A DNA stretch of 56,669 bases, from the NCBI GenBank assembly GCA_023411555.1, contig JAEYOQ010000010.1, positions 1 to 56,669 of the forward strand, given 5' to 3'. Of the stretch, positions 6,798-14,180 are shown one piece after another. The stretch comes from Bacillota bacterium. GTDB taxonomy: Bacteria > Bacillota > Clostridia > Lachnospirales > Lachnospiraceae. Every line of letters starts with the position of its first letter. Position 1 is the stretch's first letter. A program made the translations under genes and the position numbers. Below the pieces are notes generated by a model. The model was given only the letters and a program-made list of their open reading frames with translations. It was not told the origin of the DNA and did not search any database.

Positions 6798-7370
6798 ATG
6801 AAAGTGAATATTGCATATGTAAGAGTAAGTACAGTGGAGCAGAATGAAGCAAGACAAATTGAAGCATTAGAGAAAAGAGGTATTGAAAAGTGGTTTACTG
6901 AAAAGGTAAGTGCAAAGGATACTAATAGACCAAAGCTAAAAGAAATGATTGACTTTGCAAGACAAGGCGACACCATATTCATTCATGATTTTAGCAGACT
7001 TGCAAGAAGCACAAAGGACTTACTTGACATAGTTGAAATTTTGAATAAGAAAGGCATCCACTTAAAAAGCAATAAGGAAAATTTAGACACAAGTACACCA
7101 ACAGGCAAATTAATGCTTACCATGATAGGTGCAATCAATGAATTTGAAAGGACTAATTTATTGGAAAGGCAAAAGGAAGGTATTGCAATAGCAAAAAGGA
7201 ACGGAGTTTACAAGGGCAGAAAAGAAATCAAAGTAGATAATTTTAGTACGTATTATAAAAAGTATCTTAACCGTGAAATCGCAAGTAAGCAAGAGTTGGC
7301 TGAATTATTGAATGTCAGTAGACCAACACTTGATAAACTGATAAAGAAGTATAAGGAATTACAAGGATAA
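6798..7370 (+). CDS. Small serine recombinase (resolvase/invertase type) 1
   Basis: Starting at ATG 6798 (GAGGG upstream) the protein has 190 residues, the normal size for resolvases and invertases. The catalytic serine is S11 in NIAYVRVST; the family motifs FIHDFSRLARS and LTMIGAINEFERTNLLERQKEG follow, and the C-terminus ends in a helix-turn-helix (KQELAELLNVSRPTLDKLIKKY). Such enzymes resolve cointegrates or invert DNA at short paired sites using a phosphoserine intermediate. It lies at the junction between the minus-strand pair and the cargo, facing the RHH gene across a bidirectional terminator. Whether it maintains the element as a circle, inverts a segment or is a transposon relic cannot be told. 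Confidence 0.93.
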   Translation: MKVNIAYVRVSTVEQNEARQIEALEKRGIEKWFTEKVSAKDTNRPKLKEMIDFARQGDTIFIHDFSRLARSTKDLLDIVEILNKKGIHLKSNKENLDTSTPTGKLMLTMIGAINEFERTNLLERQKEGIAIAKRNGVYKGRKEIKVDNFSTYYKKYLNREIASKQELAELLNVSRPTLDKLIKKYKELQG

Positions 7371-7372
7371 TT

Positions 7373-7408
7373 GGTAAAAGCTACTGTGAAATATCAGTAG
7401 CTTTTACC
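7373..7408. terminator. Bidirectional terminator (look-alike copy 2)
   Basis: A perfect 14-bp stem, GGTAAAAGCTACTG (7373-7386) with CAGTAGCTTTTACC (7395-7408), sits between convergent genes and carries T- and A-tracts for both strands. The loop and inner stem match the terminator at 5651. Confidence 0.85.
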
Positions 7409-7417
7409 TAATATTAT

Positions 7418-7591
7418 TTAGGAGTTTGCATCATCTGTTGGTAGATTATCTAGTGCATATTCACAGCATTGAATAATCAAGTTATTTACTGACACATTCT
7501 TTTGTTGAGCGATACTTTCTAGCTTTTTCATTAAATCAAGAGGAATACGAAAAGTTTTATTTATTGTTTCATTCTTTTTTATGTTAAACAT
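7418..7591 (-). CDS. Ribbon-helix-helix DNA-binding protein, 57 aa
   Basis: Start at the ATG complementary to 7589-7591, preceded on the minus strand by AAGGAGGTGCATA. The protein reads INKTFRIPLDLMKKLESIAQQKNVSVNNLIIQCC, a typical Arc/CopG ribbon-helix-helix: a short beta strand (TFRIP) then two helices around the turn NVSVN. Such proteins are small dimeric repressors in phages, plasmids and antitoxin modules. The gene is divergent from the secreted or anchored protein gene at 7740, so it may repress that promoter or its own. No toxin partner of usual type sits next to it. Confidence 0.82.
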   Translation of the reverse strand: MFNIKKNETINKTFRIPLDLMKKLESIAQQKNVSVNNLIIQCCEYALDNLPTDDANS

Positions 7592-7680
7592 TATGCACCT
7601 CCTTATATCCAATCGTAAGTGCAAAAAATACATATTGATACACCTTATATTTGCACTTAAAAATTATATGCATATAGCAC

Positions 7681-7709
7681 TTGTTTTATCTTGGGTTGTT
7701 TTATATAAT
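7681..7709 (+). promoter_or_regulatory. Promoter for the 7740 gene
   Basis: TTGTTT (7681-7686), a 17-bp spacer and a perfect TATAAT (7704-7709) lie 31 bases before the start codon. A ribbon-helix-helix gene diverges from the same region. Confidence 0.6.
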
Positions 7710-7739
7710 AATAGAAAAGGATTCAAAGGAGAATTGCAT

Positions 7740-8192
7740 ATGAAAAAAGGTTGTTTAATAAGTATTCTTGTTGTGTTTATTATTATTGTAGTAGTCGTTA
7801 TTACTTTGGGTGTGTTACTTAATGATTATGAAAAAAATCCGCCTAGTGAACAAAGTTCATCAGAAATAGAGACAGATAATTCAAATCCGCAATTTATCAT
7901 TGAGGATTTAAGTAAAGGTAAACACTATGTATTTGATGATGAATATGAAAAATTGTATGACAAAGCATGTAATGCTGCATTAGCTTGGGTTGATATTTAC
8001 GATGAATATAAACCGATTGAAGATAGTAGATTAACAATTTTTGATGATGGTAGTGTTGCAATGCAAATTCTTTCACTGGATGATAAAGGTGTAACAGTTA
8101 CATATACTGCTAAAGATAAAAACGGTGATAGAGAAAGAATTTCAATTATGTATGATACTGAAAACGGAGTAGAAACAATAACAGAAAAATAA
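7740..8192 (+). CDS. N-terminally anchored extracytoplasmic protein, 150 aa
   Basis: AAGGAG upstream supports ATG 7740. The product opens MKKGCLISILVVFIIIVVVV, a signal-anchor helix, followed by a short Asn/Ser/Glu linker (NPPSEQSSSEIETDNSN) and an acidic globular domain of about 110 residues. No lipobox with a correctly placed cysteine is seen. A look-alike terminator follows at 8206, so it forms a one-gene cassette controlled from 7681. It may be a surface, immunity or exclusion protein; no family is recognised. Confidence 0.72.
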   Translation: MKKGCLISILVVFIIIVVVVITLGVLLNDYEKNPPSEQSSSEIETDNSNPQFIIEDLSKGKHYVFDDEYEKLYDKACNAALAWVDIYDEYKPIEDSRLTIFDDGSVAMQILSLDDKGVTVTYTAKDKNGDRERISIMYDTENGVETITEK

Positions 8193-8205
8193 AATGAATA
8201 ATATG

Positions 8206-8238
8206 AAAAGCTATTGTGAAAAAAGCAGTAGCTTTTTT
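8206..8238 (+). terminator. Intrinsic terminator (look-alike copy 3)
   Basis: AAAAGCTATTG (8206-8216) pairs with CAGTAGCTTTT (8226-8236), with one G-T pair, and continues in T6. It shares loop and stem with those at 5651 and 7373. Confidence 0.85.
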
Positions 8239-8303
8239 GATTTTACAAGTAATGACAAAAAAGTATTATTGTGGTATATTGTAACTAGAATGGGGGTATG
8301 TCT

Positions 8304-8981
8304 ATGAATGAGGTATTTACAATACTAGGTGCTGTAATTACTGGAATAGGTGGTTCAAGTGTAATAATATTAGGATTATCAAGTTGGTTAGGAAAAGTAT
8401 GGGCAAATAGAATATTTGAAAAAGAAAAGGTTAAGTATGGAAAGGAATTAGAAGGATTTAAAGGTGATATTAATAAAGAGTTACAAAGATTGCGTACATT
8501 AGATGATAAAGCATTACATATCACGAAGATACAATATGAAAAGGAATTTAAAATATATCAAGAAATATGGAAAGCACTTGTTGAAGTTGTGTGGGCGACA
8601 ACACGTTTATACCCAACATATGAACAAGCACCTACAAAGGAAGATGAATTAGAAGAATTTAATAAAAAGAAATATGAAGAATACGTTGATAAGTATAACG
8701 AGTATTTGCATATTATAAATTTTAATGCACCGTTTTACCAAGAGGAATTTTACAAAGGTTTAATAGAAATTAGGGATAAGTGTATTGAAATAGGCACTAT
8801 ATTTAAAGAATATAATTTCGATGTAAAATATAATGCTACGTTTGCTTTGTGCAGAGACGCTAAAATTGAACCTGATGAAAAAAAGAAAGTATATATTACC
8901 TTACCAAAAGAAATACATGAATTAAAGGACGGAATTGAAAAAGGGATACGGGATTATTTAAGAAAATTAAGGGTGGAATAA
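8304..8981 (+). CDS. Membrane-anchored coiled-coil protein, about 225 aa
   Basis: TGGGGG at 8291-8296 is better spaced from ATG 8304 than from the in-frame ATG 8298, so I use 8304. One hydrophobic segment near the N-terminus (TILGAVITGIGGSSVIILGLSSWLG) is followed by a long charged coiled coil (about 35-80: IFEKEKVKYGKELEGF...) and a helical domain rich in Y, E and K. This anchor-plus-coil organisation is common among orphan proteins of phage-like and defence regions, but nothing identifies a reaction. The gene at 9010 follows closely, then the HNH gene; all three may form one transcript. Confidence 0.72.
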   Translation: MNEVFTILGAVITGIGGSSVIILGLSSWLGKVWANRIFEKEKVKYGKELEGFKGDINKELQRLRTLDDKALHITKIQYEKEFKIYQEIWKALVEVVWATTRLYPTYEQAPTKEDELEEFNKKKYEEYVDKYNEYLHIINFNAPFYQEEFYKGLIEIRDKCIEIGTIFKEYNFDVKYNATFALCRDAKIEPDEKKKVYITLPKEIHELKDGIEKGIRDYLRKLRVE

Positions 8982-9009
8982 ATTGATTATTAATAGGGGG
9001 ATACCGTAA

Positions 9010-9231
9010 GTGTTTAAAGAGTACTTTTACGATTTTTGTGAAAAACACGATTATATTGGTAAGATAGGTTTTGATAAAGATACAAATGAATATCACGTTA
9101 TTATTTCTAAAGATGATAATAATGCTGGAGCATTTATGAGTAAAGAAGAGCTTAAAGGAATGAATAATTTGCAGATACAAAGTTTGATTGAACTGTTACA
9201 TAAAGGATTTATAGAGAGATATGGAAAATAA
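9010..9231 (+). CDS. Small orphan protein, 73 aa, GTG start
   Basis: The start is GTG 9010, preceded by TAGGGGGAT (about 8993-9002). The product (MFKEYFYDFCEKHDYIGKIGFDKDTNEYHVIISKDDNNAGAF...) is soluble and mixed alpha/beta with a clear strand-turn-strand (KIGFDKDTNEYHVII). It lies between the coiled-coil membrane protein and the HNH nuclease gene. No family is recognised. Confidence 0.62.
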   Translation: MFKEYFYDFCEKHDYIGKIGFDKDTNEYHVIISKDDNNAGAFMSKEELKGMNNLQIQSLIELLHKGFIERYGK

Positions 9232-9336
9232 AGTTTAATTCGGATATTGTGGAATACAAGGAAAATCATGATGTAATAATAAAAACTGGGAAAGAAAAGC
9301 TATTATAGGTACTAATAGGAACATTAGGAGGTTATC

Positions 9337-10791
9337 ATGAAGATTTTAGACTATGATATATATGATACATGGTACGACGTTATAAAAGGGAATACAACTA
9401 TAAGGACTTATAGAAATCCGGTAAAGCAATATGTCATTAAACATATATCTAAAAGTTTAGAAGAAATCATAGCTGAAAATAATCTTTTTGATTATATTTT
9501 TGACGGAGATGGTAGTGCTTTAACGAAATATAGTGCTTTATCTAATTTTTGCATCTTCATAAATAAACAGTATCTTAATAATAATGGTTATATTTTCCCA
9601 ATCAGCCGAAATGATGCTAAAGAATTTGATAGTGAAAATAATTTGACATCCAAAAGAAAAAAATTTGCAACTGTTTATTTAGACAAATCTGAAGAATTAA
9701 TGAAATTATTTGATGACTCATACTACACACATCTTAATAATGAAATAGCAATAATTACATTAAAGGCTTTATTTAGTGTAGCTCTTTCAGCGGGATTTGG
9801 AACTAAGGAACTAATTGAGAACAAAGATAATACTTCTTTTCTCAGAGCAAACGATGTTAATATTTATAATGATAATCAAATAGAAATAAGAATACATGAT
9901 AATGAATACATAGATAAAATCATTTTACCCATAGACAATTCAAAGTATATAATTGACTATATTAAAATAGGTAATAGCCATGTATCGAAAAATAGTGACA
10001 GCTCGGCGTTTTTTGTAAAGAAATGGAGTGGTTATGAGTTAGAAATAGACCATAATTTTTGGAACGGCAGAAAGCCATCTGATATAGTAAATCTGGCAGG
10101 ATATATGCTAATATACATAAGTAATAAAATGAATATATATTCTTTATCATTGAATGACTTAAGGGCAAACAAAGTATATCATGAACTATTAATATCAAAA
10201 GGCTCAGCATTGAATGAAATAATTAAAATGCATGGGTATGCTGATTTTGTTAAACAAGCTTATTATAAATATATTAGCATTAATAATGATGGTTTATATG
10301 TTGGATTTGATTTTTTTAATTTAACTTCATTATCAGAAAAATCGGAACAGATTGACAATAAAAGCTTTGATAATGAAGTGCCTTCGGATACATATCTCAC
10401 ATTAGAAGAGAAAAAGAAAAGAAATAGAAGCATTGTAGTGGAATTAAAACAGTTATATCAAAACAAATGCCAAATTTGTAATCAAACCATTCATGTGGAT
10501 GGGAAAGTGTATTATTCTGAAGTCCACCATCTGCAACCACTAGGAAATGGACACAATGGAACAGATAATCTTCATAATATGATTGTTCTATGTCCGAATC
10601 ATCATAAAATGTTTGACTTAGGAATATTAGCGATAAATCCAATGGATGGTTCCCATTTAATTCACATCGATAATAGGGATAGTTTAAATGAAAAATTTAT
10701 AGAGTTTAAACACATTGTTTCAAACACTTATATTAGATATCATTATGAAAATATTCATAAAAAGTTAATTCAAGAATTAAAAGGATGTTAG
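9337..10791 (+). CDS. HNH endonuclease with long unknown N-terminal region, 484 aa
   Basis: TTAGGAGG precedes ATG 9337. The C-terminal part is an HNH nuclease: C378-Q-I-C381, the catalytic E395-V-H397-H398 strand, D410-N411...N414 and C419-P-N-H422-H423, giving zinc-binding and metal-binding sites. HNH domains nick or cut DNA and are frequent in restriction enzymes, homing nucleases and phage packaging. The first 345 residues are AT-rich, Asn-rich and match no family I can name; they may provide specificity, as in type IV or modification-dependent restriction enzymes. The absence of a neighbouring methylase is compatible with that. A terminator at 10832 ends the cassette. Confidence 0.85.
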   Translation: MKILDYDIYDTWYDVIKGNTTIRTYRNPVKQYVIKHISKSLEEIIAENNLFDYIFDGDGSALTKYSALSNFCIFINKQYLNNNGYIFPISRNDAKEFDSENNLTSKRKKFATVYLDKSEELMKLFDDSYYTHLNNEIAIITLKALFSVALSAGFGTKELIENKDNTSFLRANDVNIYNDNQIEIRIHDNEYIDKIILPIDNSKYIIDYIKIGNSHVSKNSDSSAFFVKKWSGYELEIDHNFWNGRKPSDIVNLAGYMLIYISNKMNIYSLSLNDLRANKVYHELLISKGSALNEIIKMHGYADFVKQAYYKYISINNDGLYVGFDFFNLTSLSEKSEQIDNKSFDNEVPSDTYLTLEEKKKRNRSIVVELKQLYQNKCQICNQTIHVDGKVYYSEVHHLQPLGNGHNGTDNLHNMIVLCPNHHKMFDLGILAINPMDGSHLIHIDNRDSLNEKFIEFKHIVSNTYIRYHYENIHKKLIQELKGC

Positions 10792-10831
10792 GAAAACAGA
10801 ACATCATAAGAAAATGAACATGATAACTTCG

Positions 10832-10866
10832 ACTACCAATATATATAAAATTATTGGTAGTTTTTT
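10832..10866 (+). terminator. Intrinsic terminator after the HNH gene
   Basis: ACTACCAAT (10832-10840) pairs with ATTGGTAGT and runs into T6. Its stem differs from the three look-alike terminators upstream. Confidence 0.8.
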
Positions 10867-11005
10867 AATGCATTTCTTTTATAAATTAACATTTTTCTCT
10901 ATATAATAAGTGTAAAAATAATCATTTGTTATCGTTTATAGTTTTTATACATTCAAAAAGTAATGAAAAGCAGTCGAATTATGGGTAAAAATGTAAAAGA
11001 AATGC

Positions 11006-11034
11006 TTGAAGGCTTTTTACTTATATCTTATAAT
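11006..11034 (+). promoter_or_regulatory. Promoter of recombinase 2
   Basis: TTGAAG (11006-11011), 17 bp, TATAAT (11029-11034) gives a good sigma-A match with a start site about 40 bases before the recombinase ATG. A further TATAAT at 10902-10907 lies in a stretch resembling that before recombinase 1. Confidence 0.65.
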
Positions 11035-11081
11035 GAAAATGTAAATAAAAGGGAAATTATTGAAAGGTGGTAGTAAAAATT

Positions 11082-11672
11082 ATGATTTATGGTTATGCAA
11101 GATGCTCAACAGATGAATCAAAACAGGATATCAATAGACAGGTTAGGGATTTGATTGAGCAGGGGGCGACAAAGGAGACTATTTATTTAGAATATGAAAG
11201 TGGTACAAAGGCTGACAGAATTGAATTAGGCAAGTTACTGAAAACAGTACAAAACGGTGATACCATTTTAGCCACAGAAGTTAGTCGTATTACAAGAAGC
11301 ACAAAACAGTTATGTGAGATTATTGAGTATGCAAAAGAAAAGCATTTAAAGTTAGTATTAGGTACATTTGTAGTTGATTGTATCAAGGAGTTAGACCCCA
11401 TGACAGAGGGGATGTTGAAGATGATGGGTGTATTTAGTGAAATGGAAAGGAACATGATTAGTCAGCGAGTAAAAAGTGGTATGCAAAATGCAAAAGCAAA
11501 AGGAAAAATTGTAGGCAGACCAGTTGTTACTGAAGATACAATTCCATCAATCTTCTATAAGCACTATCCAAAATATAAAAATGGTGAGATAAACAAAAAG
11601 GAGTTTTCAAGATTATGCAATTTATCATATCCGACCATTTACAAATATTTAGGCATAGTAGATGCAAAATAA
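11082..11672 (+). CDS. Small serine recombinase (resolvase/invertase type) 2
   Basis: ATG 11082 lies 11 bases after GAAAGGTGG; a GTG at 11067 inside that site is unlikely. The 196-residue protein has the catalytic serine S9 in MIYGYARCST, the motifs ATEVSRITRSTKQL and MMGVFSEMERNMISQRVKSG, and a C-terminal helix-turn-helix (INKKEFSRLCNLSYPTIYKY). Overall layout and the shape of the tail resemble recombinase 1 but the sequences are clearly different. Its stop codon abuts the remnant of another gene (11672 onward), so its right boundary is a rearrangement joint. Confidence 0.92.
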   Translation: MIYGYARCSTDESKQDINRQVRDLIEQGATKETIYLEYESGTKADRIELGKLLKTVQNGDTILATEVSRITRSTKQLCEIIEYAKEKHLKLVLGTFVVDCIKELDPMTEGMLKMMGVFSEMERNMISQRVKSGMQNAKAKGKIVGRPVVTEDTIPSIFYKHYPKYKNGEINKKEFSRLCNLSYPTIYKYLGIVDAK

Positions 11673-11819
11673 CGACCTTGTAAAAGAGCTTTTGAAGAGC
11701 TTTCACTTTTCATCAATACAAATACATACGGAAATAGTGTAAGCATAGTCAAAATTGACGACACAAGGTCTGAGAGTTACTCAATTATACTTTAACACTT
11801 TGAAAGGGGATAAATTAGT
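11666..11819 (+). pseudogene. Degraded copy of the end of the 3896 gene
   Basis: This 150-base gap is not random. Beginning at the stop of recombinase 2 it aligns with 4148-4400 with near-constant spacing: CGACCTTGTAAAAGAGCTTT against CGACCTTGTTAAAGGGCTTT; AAAATTGACGACACAAGGTC against AAAATTGAAAATACAAAGTC; and GGATAAATTAGTATGAAA (11808-11825) against GGATAAATTAGTACGAAA (4384-4401). In frame it still reads NDLVKELLKSFHFSSIQ before stopping. It is a remnant of the C-terminal end of a homologue of the 162-residue gene. The last match runs across the integrase start codon. Confidence 0.75.
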
Positions 11820-13469
11820 ATGAAAAAAAGAGTATGTGCCTATTGTCGTGTATCGACAGATAAGGAAGACCAAGAGAATAGTTTTGAAAATCAGAAGAAT
11901 TACTTTGAAAGAGAAGTAGGAAAAAATCCAGATTATGACTATATCGGTACATATGCAGATAAAGGAATAACAGGAACAAGCCTTACAAAACGTAAAGATT
12001 TTAATAGAATGCTTACTGACGCAGGATTAGACATAAATGACGGCTATCGAATTATTGCAAAACCCAAATTTGATATGATATTCGTTAAGAATACAAGCCG
12101 ATTTGCTAGGAATGTTTCAGTTGATGTTATATTAAAGGCATTGGCATTAAATAAGGTGTATGTTTATTTTCTTGACTTGAATAAGACAACGGAGAATTCA
12201 GACGATATCACATACATTCAAATATTCATGAGTTTTGATGAAAGAGATAGTCGTGACAAAAGTAAGAAAGTTAGATTTGGTATGAGAGAGGGAGCAGAGA
12301 AAGGAAATATATATGTAGGTTACTGTTTGTATGGTTACAAATATATTCCACATCCCGAAAATAGGCTTGAAATAGTGGAAGAAGAAGCAAAGGTAGTATA
12401 CAAAATATTTGAAATGTATATTGACGGTTATGGCTCTGAAAGAATATGTCGTGAATTAGCAGACACTTATCATATGTTTACACGACAAGGAAAAAGATTT
12501 TGCAGTACAACAATATTAGGTATGTTGAAAAATGAAAAGTATGCGGGATTGAATTATGGTATGAAATTTAATACAGGAGATTTATTTGGTGATAAAAGAA
12601 AAAGGAATGTTCCTGTTGAAGAGCAAGTAAGATTTGAAACCGATAAAATTCCTGCAATAATTAGTAAGGAAATGTTTGAAAAGGCACAGGAAATAAGGGA
12701 AAGTAATACATCACATAAAATCAATAAGGGCAGATATTTAGGAAAAACAGACTATGCCGGTATACTTGTATGTGGTAATTGTGGTACTACTTATCAAGCC
12801 TGTGGTGTAAAGCATTTGAAAACAAGGACAATTCGGTACTTTGCCTGTAGGTGTAGATACAGATATGATACTGATAATGGGATTGAGGAATGCAAAAATC
12901 CCACAGTTACACAAGATGAATTAGATAATTTACTTAATAGTACAGGCTATTCAATTAGAAGATGGAACAGGGTGAAAAGTGGGTTAGTGGAATTAAAGCA
13001 CATCCGTTCCGTACTTGAAAGCAGAATTGATAAAGATAATGATACTGAAATAATGCAATTACAGGAGCAGATTGTAGATATCAATAAGAAGAAAGGCAAA
13101 TTACTTGATTTATATTTAGAGGACAGCTTTTCAAAAGAAGAATTAGATAAAAGGAAACAACCACTTGAAAAGGAGTTGAATGACCTTACTGAAAAGGTAA
13201 AGGAGTTATCAAAAACCAATGAGGAAATATATAGAGATATTGCAGACGTTGACGAGATTATAAAAGCATTTGAAGAAGAAAATAACACTTTACAGGAAGA
13301 ATTTAATAGTGGAGTAGTTAGGCAGAAATTAAGTCGTAAGGAGTTATTGAAAGACATTGATAATATAGTGGTGAGTACTGACGGAAGTATTACATTGAAT
13401 TTCAAGTCATTATCCATTATCAATGAGATAGTAAGAAAGCATAAGTATTTATTAGACAAAGTTTCATGA
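11820..13469 (+). CDS. Large serine recombinase (integrase of the element), 549 aa
   Basis: TGAAAGGGGA precedes ATG 11820. The N-terminal resolvase-fold domain carries the catalytic S12 (RVCAYCRVST), the conserved KNTSRFARN and the SFDERDSRDKSKKVRFGM segment; a recombinase domain follows (about 165-280, GYCLYGYKYIPHPENR), then a zinc ribbon (LVCGNCGTTYQACG ... RCRYRY ... EECKNPTV, about 320-365) and a coiled coil (about 410-520), the domain order of phage-type integrases of the TP901-1/phiC31 class. These join attP and attB at a 2-bp core with no need for host factors. The gene ends 17 bases before the right attachment core, the usual place for an integrase. Confidence 0.96.
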   Translation: MKKRVCAYCRVSTDKEDQENSFENQKNYFEREVGKNPDYDYIGTYADKGITGTSLTKRKDFNRMLTDAGLDINDGYRIIAKPKFDMIFVKNTSRFARNVSVDVILKALALNKVYVYFLDLNKTTENSDDITYIQIFMSFDERDSRDKSKKVRFGMREGAEKGNIYVGYCLYGYKYIPHPENRLEIVEEEAKVVYKIFEMYIDGYGSERICRELADTYHMFTRQGKRFCSTTILGMLKNEKYAGLNYGMKFNTGDLFGDKRKRNVPVEEQVRFETDKIPAIISKEMFEKAQEIRESNTSHKINKGRYLGKTDYAGILVCGNCGTTYQACGVKHLKTRTIRYFACRCRYRYDTDNGIEECKNPTVTQDELDNLLNSTGYSIRRWNRVKSGLVELKHIRSVLESRIDKDNDTEIMQLQEQIVDINKKKGKLLDLYLEDSFSKEELDKRKQPLEKELNDLTEKVKELSKTNEEIYRDIADVDEIIKAFEEENNTLQEEFNSGVVRQKLSRKELLKDIDNIVVSTDGSITLNFKSLSIINEIVRKHKYLLDKVS

Positions 13470-13471
13470 AA

Positions 13472-13500
13472 CCTCACATAATAGGGTCCTTTTTCTGGAC
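13472..13500. other. Right attachment site (attR) of the element
   Basis: The element arm CCTCACATAATAGG (13472-13485) is followed by the core GT (13486-13487) and then by comM sequence CCTTTTTCTGGAC. Joined to the left-end arm, the arms form an imperfect palindrome centred on GT, the expected form of attP. Confidence 0.75.
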
Positions 13501-14115
13501 GAATTACCCGAATTTCAAAAGAATACGATTGAGGTGCTCAGGCAGCCATTGGAGGATAAGTCGGTTACTATAGCAAGGCTCAATGCCTCATATCAATATC
13601 CGGCAGGCTTCATGTTGGTTGCTGCCATGAACCCCTGCTCCTGTGGCTTTTACCCTGACCGAAACCGCTGCAATTGTTCTATCAATCAGGTTAAGCGATA
13701 CCTTGGACGTATCTCCCAGCCTTTGCTGGACCGCTTTGATATCTGTATCGAGGCACTGCAGATGAATTATAAGGAGCTTCAGGTCCAGGAGAAGCAGGAG
13801 GGCTCTGCCTCGATTCGCCAAAGAGTAGCGATTGCCAGAAGGATACAGCTGGAACGCTATGAAGGACAGAATATCTATTTTAACTCTAACCTAACGCCGA
13901 GATCAATTAAGAAATATTGTAAATTGGATGCCAAGGAACAGGCTTTGCTGGAGGAAGCCTTTATTAAAATGAATCTCAGTGCAAGAGCTTACCATCGGAT
14001 TCTTAAGGTGGCCAGAACCATCGCCGATCTTGACCAGAGCGAAAGAATTACAACCAAGCATATCAGTGAAGCGATTTGCTATCGTTCCATTGATCAAAAA
14101 TATTGGGGGGACTAA
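13488..14115 (+). pseudogene. comM: comM (yifB) 3' part, separated from its start
   Basis: Read in the frame set by the junction, this part begins with LFLDELPEFQKNTIEVLRQP (the Walker B/sensor region of ComM) and continues through the MNPCSCGFYPD zinc-like motif, the RISQPLLDRFDICIE arginine-finger segment, and the C-terminal Mg-chelatase helical domain (NLTPRSIKKYCKLDAKEQALLEEAF...ARTIADLDQSERITTKHI). Joined to 1102-2006 through the core GT it gives a 510-residue protein with no frameshift, the normal family length. Alone it has no start signal near its beginning; the first internal ATG at 13534 lacks a ribosome binding site. Confidence 0.93.
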
Positions 14116-14148
14116 TGTGAATTATTGAAAAGCATAGTTCACATTTTT
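14116..14148 (+). terminator. Terminator between comM and dprA
   Basis: TGTGAATTAT pairs with ATAGTTCACA (one G-T/mismatch) and is followed by T5. Confidence 0.6.
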
Positions 14149-14180
14149 AATAACCAGATTTTAAAAAAGGAAGGGATAGT

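Larger units (their letters stand above)
2007..13487. mobile_element. 11.48-kb serine-integrase element inserted in comM
   Basis: Between the two halves of comM lies a visibly more AT-rich block with a different coding style. It carries a large serine integrase whose gene ends 17 bases before the right junction. The only contiguous bases shared at the two junctions that also give a symmetric site are GT (2005-2006 and 13486-13487); deleting one GT-to-GT interval of 11,481 bp rebuilds the comM frame. Contents: a left-hand operon (2246-5645), a minus-strand pair (5690-6501), a small recombinase, cargo (7418-10791), a second small recombinase and the integrase. There is a terminase-small-subunit-like gene but no portal, capsid, tail, lysis or conjugation gene that I can recognise, so it looks like a phage-derived or satellite-like element rather than a full prophage or ICE. 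Confidence 0.92.

Noticed and set aside
12947..13477. 176-residue minus-strand frame inside the integrase gene
   Set aside because: It is antisense to the conserved integrase coiled coil, rich in Ser/Leu/Ile as shadows of Lys/Glu-rich genes are, and has no ribosome binding site.
2007..13487. Conjugative element (ICE)
   Set aside because: No VirB4, VirD4/FtsK-type coupling protein or full-size relaxase is seen in any frame.
2007..13487. Insertion sequence with DDE transposase
   Set aside because: All recombinases are serine enzymes, and there are no terminal inverted repeats with target duplications beyond the 2-bp core.
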